From Gymnopus androsaceus JB14 (Eukaryota > Basidiomycota > Agaricomycetes > Agaricales > Omphalotaceae), in assembly GCA_009733575.1 (NCBI GenBank), contig ML769462.1:158238-222237 (forward strand): a stretch of DNA of 64,000 nt. Direction: 5' to 3'. Both the position numbers and the translations under genes were made by a program. The notes beneath the pieces are model-generated. The model saw only the letters and a list, made by a program, of their open reading frames with translations. It made no database searches and was not told the origin of the DNA. This document shows, piece by piece, positions 55,932 to 64,000 of this stretch; position 1 is the first letter of the stretch; the number at the start of each line of letters is the position of its first letter.

Positions 55932-58900
55932 TTAAATAAAGACCTGCAATGGGTGTCGGTCGTAGACATTCTTCCCCTCGCTCAACTCCCCTAGATCTGG
56001 GTAGAAGGGTACCAGAGCATCGGATGCGCCGAGATACAGCGCATTATAGACCCGCCAATACACCTCCCGAACCTTCCTAGCCGGGTGGAAGAGACCCTGC
56101 AGCACGTAGCTCAAGAGAACACCTGGCCCGAGGGTCACTCGCATGGCTTCAATCGCATCCATCACAGCGCCAATAACGTGCGGCGACGTCTCGAAGCAGT
56201 TGGGCCACACAAGGTTCATCAAGTGAAGCATTGAGTCTTCGCATCCGAGCCCAGCTACACCCAACGCCAGATGCTTGACGATAGTGCTGGCCGTTTGTCG
56301 ATGTACAAGGTCACGATCAGTGAGTGCATCCTCGAGCATGGTCACAACGGAATCACAATAGTAGGCCGATTGTGGACCGACGTATTCGAAAACGAAGGAT
56401 AAGGCTTTCAAACAACCCGTCCTGACATTCAGTTCTGCGGTACGGTATTCATTGAGAATGGCGGGGATGCAAGTGAAGGCTATGATGAAAGAAGGATAGA
56501 CGTCAGTGACCTTCAAAGCGAAATAAAGGCCATAACACTCACGTCCACAGGTTTCAGCAACGATGGCTATAGCCACCGTACTACACACACGACTTTGACG
56601 TTCTTGGACACGTAGATTGGTCAGGAGAACCGAAAGAACGTCCTGGGGACCTAAACTCTTCGCGATATAACCGAAAGAGTTGACAGCCGCACGACGAATG
56701 CCCTTCTTGTGCGCTTTGAGCAGATCTAGGAGCTCGAAACAGATTCGCATCCATTCACGAGCAGGCACAAATTCTGCACCACGATCTGCAATACGACCAA
56801 TCAAGTTGATGGATGCCTCTTGTACCTTCTCGTGTCGATTACGGAGAATGGGGGTCATTCGCGGCACTAGTTGGAGAAAAGACATCAGTTTTCAGTAGCA
56901 AGTTTGATAGAAAGAGATACTCACATAGATCCTTCACCGGAGGGTTCATCTGAGTCATACCAACAACATTGGCGATAGCACCTTCAGCCGCAATGATACT
57001 TCCAAGAGTGTCTGGATATTCTTCACCAAGCTGTTCAAACAGAACGAGTCCGAGCTTGCTGAGCAACTGGTCCTCTCCACACTGCTTGATGACGACAGCT
57101 AAACGAGTAGTGAGATCAGCAGCTTGTTGACGAACTTTGGCGCTCTTGTTGTTGAGTCGCCAAAGGATAGTAGAGACGATCTGCGTGAGGTAGGGCTTCA
57201 CACGTATACCGAGGGCGTTAACGACGGTACCAAAGCCATCCAACATGACCTGGTCTTCCGTCGTCTGTTCTTGGAAGGAGTAGATGATTCCATCCACCAG
57301 CCTAACCTCCAACCGTTCGTCGATATCAGAAGCACCAAGAGTCGCCACAACCTTTGTGATGGTTTCCATTACCATCTTTCGGTAAGGCTCAGCCTCGTCC
57401 TTCAGCTCGTTGACGACCCTGCCCACGATCTCGGAAACACCAGCCTTCTGAGCCAACTCGACTGTAGTCTCAACGACCTGTCTGTAGTTACGCCTGTCGA
57501 GCGCCATTCGACGAACCCAGAACGACTTGAAGAAGTCGGGAAGAATATCATGTTTGATATAAGCAGGAGTGACACCCTCGGTGGCAGCACATTGCTTCAC
57601 GAACTTTCAACACGATTTTCTTCATTTCCTCGTCAGAGGTCTGGAATTCTCGGATAAGAATGACCGTTACTTCCTTGGTATAGTAGGAAGCGTATTCGGG
57701 ATCCATGAGTGGAATGATGAAACCGATGGCTTTGAGGAAGGCGGCCAAACCCTTTCCACGATGGAGACGATACCCAACCACAGAGGCTTCAGCACATTGT
57801 CGAAAGACTCGATACCATAAGGAGCCGCAGCCTCGGCAAGAGCAGCCTAAACCGAGAGCAGTCATCGTTCTGACCTTTTGTTGCTCGTCGGAAAGACCGT
57901 GTGCGATACAGTCGACGAGATTACGAAGGTGAGGGAGAACCGCACAACCCATCATGATTGCAATCTGCTGGACGATACGGATACCAGTGTGTCTCGCCTG
58001 CCAGGACTTTTTCGACCGACAGACAGCCTTTTAGGAAGGGAAGGAGGGAAGGTATACCGAGGGCGGACGCAACGACGGAGAATGCGCGAGCGGTGGTGTT
58101 GCGCACATATTCGTCTGCATGATCGATATCAGGTCGCATTGTGGAGATCATATGCGCTAAACCAGCGGCTTTCGAAAGGTTGGATATGATTTCACGACCC
58201 TCTACACTCGAGCATAATAGTCTTCATCAATGAGAAGAGGTTCAATGACGACAAGGATCTTGTGAACGTAAGGCCGGACGAGGTCGTCGAGTTTGTACAG
58301 GACACGGTCAATGACCTTTACAAGAAGATGCCGTTCCTGATCCTCGAGCGTACGTTCCATGAGAAGAGGAAGAATCTTGTCGAAAAGTGGACCAGCACCA
58401 AACTCCCGCGCTTGTCTGTGATCTGCCTGAGCGCAGGTTTTGCGAACTGGTGGTGTACCATTTTTGATTTTCAGCAACAGTCGCATGATCTTCCTCTCCT
58501 TCATCTCATCGACAGAAAGCTCCGTCTCATCCTCTTCCTTCATGATCTTGGCAAAGTACTGAGCATCCTCTGGCTTGAAAAACGCAAGACTCCCAACGCC
58601 AGGAATCTCGGTAGGAAGCTCTGGAGCGAGACCTGCTGCTGCTGCTACAGCGGCGGCGTCTGAGCTTTCCTGGATGTGGAAACCACCGACTTCCGTTACG
58701 GTTGGAGCCTGAAGTTTTCGAGGCTGAACCATGGGGGCATAACCAGGAGGAGGAGTGACAATGACATAACCCGTAGCAGGAAGGATGGCATCAAGCTCTT
58801 CGTCGGTCATATAACGATTGTGTTTATCGTCCTGTGAAATGCCGGGAGCGTTCATGATGATAGGAACCATGGGCGTATCTACAACGACTGGAGTCTGATC

Positions 58901-59512
58901 CCACCTGGAACGCTTTGGAGTTTCCGTGATAGCCGTTTCTGCAGGAGTTGCGTCCCAGCGAGACCGTCGTTTTTTCGGCGCAGAGGCTTCCAGAGCTTCC
59001 TTTGACCACTCGCCTGTGTCGGTCTTGTTGGGATCAGCATTTTCGTCAGAAGGCTCGGGTACGTCCCAACGACGTTTGCGTTTGGTGTTTTCTCGAGATG
59101 TGGCAAGGTCCTTGGCGGCAGCCAATTCCATCTCGACGTCTTGGATTTCTGAAGCTGGAGGAGTTTTGTCCAAATCCATCTTCAGCTTTCCCTCTTCTCT
59201 TTCCTGTCTCTCCTTTTCTTCTATTGCTCTTTTGACTCTGACTTCCTCCTGCTCTAGCCTGGCTAGTCGCATTGCATCCTTATAGCCTCCTTCTTCACTT
59301 CCACCCTCTTTAAAGGCGTCTGCGCTGTCAACAGCAACTCGGTCGAAGCGACGATGATGGTACTCAGACTGGCGAGCTGCTACCTGACGGGTCTTCGCAG
59401 TTTCGGCGAAGGGGTCGACATTTTCTTCTTCCGCAAGGTCGGCAAATTCTTGCAAGATTTCCTTCGGGGCTGTATACGAGTCTATCAATCTGGGTGACCC
59501 TGGGGGAGACAT
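55932..59512 (-). CDS. SF3B1: Splicing factor 3B subunit 1 (U2 snRNP HEAT-repeat protein)
   Basis: Core of the SF3b part of the U2 snRNP (Hsh155/Prp10), which clamps the branch-point helix in the spliceosome. N-terminus [20 protein letters not shown], then U2AF-ligand motifs [18 protein letters not shown] and [28 protein letters not shown], and the HEAT repeats from about residue 330: [125 protein letters not shown] and [20 protein letters not shown]. Single-base slips sit near 58404-58440 (one in, one out), 58027, 57847 with 57770 (one in, one out) and 57600. The gene is essential, so these are probably sequence errors. Three introns recognised. Confidence 0.95.
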
Positions 59513-59817
59513 TTATACCTGTTGTTTAGTAATTAGCTGAGAAAATATACCTTTTCAGAGATAGAGTATGTACCTCTTTAGACCAGGGATTGACGAAGTG
59601 ATAGTGGAGCAGAAGCAAGTCAACTCGGCGTGTGAGTAAGCGGCCAAAATCAAATGACTTGGGCGCTAATTAAGCAGGGGCGCTTATTTCCTAGCGTTCA
59701 TCACTCTTCTTCCAACTACTCAGGTTGTTCTTCAAAGAGCGGAAAAAGCAAACTGACAACGTGAAGAAGACTGTCCACTCGATTATCGTCAATTAATCCT
59801 GCTGCAAGCTACAGCGT

Positions 59818-60375
59818 AAGGAGATGGTAAAGATTTGCAAGGACGCTGGGGTGTGGACTGTTGTAGATGGTGCTCACTCCGTTGGCCACTGCTGTGGTGC
59901 CGACCTTTTCGTCAGCGTGAGTATTCGTTAACGTTTACGTAGGAGGCTTCTTATGCTATCTACGCATATCTGTCATGCCTCAAACTATACCTTCCTGTGG
60001 ATGCCCCAGAAGTCTGTGTTGTCCTCGTTTTTCGATTTTTTAACTCTGACATGCCAGCAACAGATCCCAAGAAATGATCTTGACCATTCCCGACCTCTAA
60101 ATTCTATGATGGTAAAGATGCGTCCATCCTTATCAAACAGTTCTAAGGCATCGCTCTCTTCTAGCATTAGCCTCACGCCATGCTAATGTCCACATATTTT
60201 GTAGACAGCGGCACGATCGACTACACACAGTTCCTCCATTCCTGTCGCTCTTCAGCGGCATGAAGGGATCAATGGTGAGGCTGCTATCCAGGAATACTGC
60301 AATAACCGTGCCCATGGGCATGGACATGGGCTCGAAGGTGATGAATCCAGATGGAAAATTCACGAAAGCTGTGGT
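59818..60375 (+). pseudogene. Class-V aminotransferase (PLP enzyme) relic
   Basis: A first exon fragment reads KEMVKICKDAGVWTVVDGAH then SVGH, the core of the class-V aminotransferase / isopenicillin-N-epimerase-like fold. Later pieces are YFVDSGTIDYTQFL, INGEAAIQEYC and KVMNPDGKFTKAV, all in the order seen in the family. They lie in different frames, the PLP-lysine region between them is not recognisable, and stops intervene. This is a decayed copy divergent from SF3B1. Confidence 0.6.
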
Positions 60376-61797
60376 AAGTCGATTTATTTTCTGCTTCGAA
60401 GTGGCACGAACGCAAAACATGTACAGTATGCAGCGACCTGCGAAGACACAATAGTTAAGAGCGTAGGTGTTTCCGTGCCAATTCCATCTCATCAGAGGGG
60501 GACTGCATGAGGAATTTCCTTGGAAAAGCCAGCAAGAGACGAGTAGCAGTGTCCGGGAGTTGCAATTCGGGCAGTCCTGGAGAAGCTATTCAAGATATCG
60601 AAATGAATGTGTCGGAAGGCCTCCGTAATACATGCCAGTGGAATTTCCAGTGAAGCAAGAAAAAAAAAAGCTGCGCGAAAATAGGCGCCTCCGAGGACCT
60701 TGAAGTCATGGAGCTGTGGAGGAAAGGATATTTATATCTGAAACAGACGACCCTTGTCGTTCCGGATATGTGCACAAGGCATGCCTACGTCAGTATCTGA
60801 CATTCGCCACTTGGAGGTCATTTTATGGCACTGGAACATCCGGCGGAACTGAAGACACTCGGTGCTGATTTTTCTGGCAGCCACGGGCACTCATATTCAG
60901 CGAATATGGACAGCGCGGCCTATATAGCCTATCTGGCGTTACTCATAGCAAAATTCTCCAGGCTGACTACGAAGTTCTGGGTAAGTTCCACTTTATAATC
61001 TCATAAGCTCTATGGCACAATTGGTAGGTAGGTGGCAGGTAGATAGTGGTTTCGTACTTGACGGCCACATGTAGTTACGGTAGGCTTCAGCCAGTTACGA
61101 GATCCTCGTCTGATCTGACATGTACAGGACTGCGCTGTAGCCATTGTCGGCATTGTTTTCAAGCTATCCGACCCCCCGCTTTAACATCTTTTTAAATTGC
61201 TCTCGGTTTCTCCATATGTACATCCCGCTCTTCTTTCTTCTCGGTCACTCCATAGATGCCGTTCCTCTCCTTCGTCTCACGGGCCTCAATTTGAACTTAT
61301 GCGTGTAGTCTTTTACCAACCTGGCCCTTTTGCTGTCATGATGATCCTGGATCCATCGTCCATGCACGTCTTGTGTTTTTTGTAGGTAGTTTATTGTACA
61401 TATAAACTTCAAATCAGATGCGAAACTTGTCTGTACTTCAAGTTAGGGGACTGATGATGCAATTTAGTGAGTGGCGGATAATTTCATTGCTCACAACGAG
61501 CCCGACCAGCAAGGATTGGCAAGGAATAGCAATGAACTGTTCAATAACCAGAGAAATGCGCCATTGAAAGACCGAGAGTGGATGAAGACTTAATCGGAAA
61601 ATAAAATAAAAATCCTCAGCTACATTTACTGTAATCTATCTGTAATATTTAGGGACCCGACTCATGTGCCATTGCCATCCAAGGGATTAGTGAGATTGAG
61701 AGGTGGGGCGGAAATTGTAGCTTGGTGCGCTCCGAGTCAGGGGGGTGCAAATACTCAGTATTTTCACTGATTGACATTAAGTGTGTATAGATCAGAG
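60376..61797. other. Intergenic DNA, no supported gene
   Basis: Short ORFs only. Might include further decayed parts of the aminotransferase copy, but I could not recognise them. Confidence 0.4.
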
Positions 61798-62072
61798 GCA
61801 TCCTTAACCTGTATCTTCGGAGGCTATAGTACATACTATAGATCAACCTGAGAGTCGTCCTTAACCTGTATCGGAGTCTTCGGAGGCTATAGTATATACA
61901 TACCCTAGATCAGCCTGAGATCCATCTGTATCATCCTTAACCTGTATCGGGGTCTTCGGAGGTCATATTATATACATACCCTAGATCAGCCTGAGAGTCC
62001 TTTAACCTGTATCATCCATCTGTATTATCATCCATCTGTATCATCCTCAACCTGTATCTTCGGAGGCTATAC
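61798..62072 (+). repeat. Irregular tandem repeat (AACCTGTATC ... TCTTCGGAGG)
   Basis: AACCTGTATC starts five times, at about 61806, 61863, 61938, 62003 and 62048, followed in four of them by TCTTCGGAGG and in three by TAGATCA(A/G)CCTGAGA. Unit lengths vary (57, 75, 65 and 45 bp) through small insertions such as CATCTGTATCATC. Confidence 0.8.
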
Positions 62073-62267
62073 TCGATATGAATTCAGAATCGATTCAATT
62101 GACATTTGACGATAGTATGTAAGTATAAGCCTGTATAGGCATCCTTAATTGTCAATTGAACCTTGCTCGACCGTTTGTATGTTTATAATGCTCATCCCCC
62201 TCTCGCAAGCCGCGTCAAGAACACGGGCTTTACCGTTTTTTTTGAATTGTGAAATTTTCCTTTAAAT

Positions 62268-63509
62268 ATGCCCACAGCACATTCCCCGGCACTTTTACAT
62301 TCTTTCTTTTCCTCTCACAAAAAGAAAACACCTTTGAAGTTTATACACATTGTAGAAATCTCACCTCGATGTGTAGCTGTTGTCAGACTGCAAGGTACTG
62401 CTCTCTTTAACCCAGTTGATACAAGTTTTAACGCATCTCGAATCATAGCTCAGTTGCTGAAGCAGATCGCCTTCATCAGTGTTCCAGTCACTTATTTACC
62501 CAACAGCAACGATAGTAAGCAACGGTTCATTCGTGTGGTGTGCAAAGACCTGATTTTCATTAGTCCCGTAGTCCATTCCGATCTCGGGAACGAAATGCAT
62601 TTATTTCGTGAATCTACCGGAGAGCCCCAAACAAACTGGGCTGGCGAAAGTTCATACATGTCCCCACAGAATATTCCTGTGAGCTCACCTAGTATAGATA
62701 CCCACCCAGAACCGTACGGTTCCGACCACTCCAACCCATTTTTCGGACAGCAATCAAGCTTCCAAGAGCAACGCACTCCATCCCAGTACAGCTCTGCTCC
62801 TTCTACTGCTTCCAGTATATTCTCCAGGCAGCAGTTAGACTCCCTGCGACACGCGGTAGTCCCAGCAATAGAATCCACTTTGAAAGACGTCCACGCATCG
62901 CCCAGTGCTTCCGGCATGTACGCTCTTCAGCATTTGCAATGGTCAGGCCCCCAGTCGGAGCCGCCAAATGATCTACACCTAGCCCATCCCAACCCCACGT
63001 CCATGATGATATCGCCATCTTCACCAGCATCATCGTTTACCCATGGCACATCGTCGCACTACAACTACCTATCTTCGGCGTATACACCGAATGATCTATC
63101 CCTAGCTTCGTCCATGTTATCATCACCGTTAGCACCATCATTAACCCAGAGTGGATCTTCAGGATCGTCAGTGGGGTACACATTCGACAATCCACCCCCA
63201 GACCAGTTCACAGGATCACCATCGCCGCTCCCAATGAGCCCATCTTCGTCAACCCAAAGCGAAGGCTTCCGTTGTGACATTTGCGGTAAACGGCTTTCAA
63301 CCAAACAAAATTTGCGCAGTAAGCACTGGTTTTTTGCTTCTTTATTATTTTGACTTACCAGTTCATGTTACTTAGTTCACGTTGAAGGAAAACACGAAGA
63401 CAAACGTTTTTTCTGCTCACGGTGCGGGCAGGCATTCCCATATAGTTCATCTCGGAATCGTCATGAGAAGCACTATTGTCCCGCCATTCGTGCGTCTTCG
63501 AGACCTTGA
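62268..63509 (+). CDS. C2H2 zinc-finger protein
   Basis: Probable DNA-binding transcription factor. Long Ser/Pro-rich N-terminus (SSPASSFTHGTSSHYNYLSS, NPPPDQFTGSPSPLPMSPSS), then a first finger CDICGKRLSTKQNLR spliced (intron 63319-63375) to IHVEGKH, and a second finger CSRCGQAFPYSSSRNRH ending EKHYC, before the stop at 63509. The first finger fits C-x2-C-x12-H-x4-H; the second has H-x2-H or H-x4-C. Two fingers at the extreme C-terminus are common in basidiomycete regulators. The first 120 codons may contain an unrecognised intron, and the true start could be at the ATG near 62597 (MHLFRESTGEPQ). Confidence 0.7.
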
Positions 63510-64000
63510 ACGTACCGTCACCTTGGAAGAGCCCGACAAATAATTGTATTTTGCTCTCGCTCTCGCTTTCGTATTGCTTTCTAGCTGTCCCAACGTTGTT
63601 TGTATATTAGATTGACTCTCCATAATAATAACTACATCGTCTGAAAACTCAGTCAGCGAAAATTGAATTATAATTCAGGCTAGATTCTTGAACGCACACA
63701 ATGTATATGAAAATTCCTTGCAGTCTGTCTACGAGAGATGAGACCCCTGAGCTAGTCAGCAGAATACTGAGCAGATCATATTGAAATTCTGAGAGCATAC
63801 ATAGCTTGCTTTATATGAGGAGATGGATGTATTGCAATTGGATTGCGATTGGATTCTTGAAGCTTCAGACTCTCCCTTCGTGATCGATGTGCAGTATATT
63901 CCGGGTGAGTCCTGGAGAACCTGACAGTGAAGAAGCTTGATAAAAGGGAGCTTCTAGCTCCGTATCCAATGTGCTTATGACCCTTTCCCGCAGATCAGCT
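63510..64000. other. 3' flank, no supported gene
   Basis: AT-rich, no ORF or repeat that I can support up to the window end. Confidence 0.45.

Overview
The window is nuclear DNA of a filamentous fungus, most likely a basidiomycete of the Agaricomycetes type. The protein genes are split by many short GT-AG introns of about 45-65 nt. Several genes have typical mushroom-forming-fungus forms: a GPI-type chitin deacetylase, an F-box protein with an SPIRR core, TPR gene fragments, and PPxY-tailed single-pass membrane proteins. Repeat-rich, AT-rich blocks separate compact gene islands. No virus, plasmid, CRISPR array, rRNA or convincing tRNA was seen.

Layout. 1-5 kb is repeat ground with a hAT-like miniature element, a 94-bp direct repeat and a palindromic element. 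5.2-8.7 kb is a compact island: MTQ2-type eRF1 methyltransferase (+), an FSH1-type serine hydrolase (-, convergent with it), and a WrbA/Pst2-type quinone reductase (+, divergent from it). 8.7-20 kb is a graveyard of miniature inverted-repeat elements, gene fragments and degenerate ORFs. 20.1 kb holds a small secreted protein, and 23.8-24.7 kb a second copy of the quinone reductase 3' flank fused to a probable cysteinyl-tRNA synthetase fragment. 25.4-27.5 kb is a chitin deacetylase. 30-42.6 kb is a second island: mitochondrial ribosomal protein mL44; a large CCCH/RRM/RING-IBR protein; AP-1 gamma adaptin; and an inverted, C-terminally truncated paralogue of the CCCH protein on the far side of the adaptin. 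42.8-49.4 kb returns to miniature elements and carries two divergent, related membrane proteins. 50-59.5 kb holds a GH27 alpha-galactosidase, a universal-stress-protein gene, a frame-broken F-box gene and the splicing factor SF3B1. 59.8-64 kb has a class-V aminotransferase relic, a tandem repeat and a C2H2 zinc-finger gene.

How things fit together. The conserved genes are housekeeping functions: translation termination, mitochondrial translation, clathrin traffic and splicing. They do not form a pathway. The accessory genes concern the cell wall and secretion (chitin deacetylase, GH27, small secreted protein, membrane mucin-like proteins). The most unusual feature is a set of non-autonomous elements, each saturated in both orientations with its own short word. 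Several share the same terminal signature, CATCAGCAAAACCTG, around different interiors. The second is the inverted duplication of the CCCH protein around the adaptin gene. Caution: SF3B1, AP-1 gamma, the CCCH protein and the F-box gene all carry isolated single-base indels in otherwise well-conserved reading frames, which looks like uncorrected sequencing error and limits every pseudogene call here.
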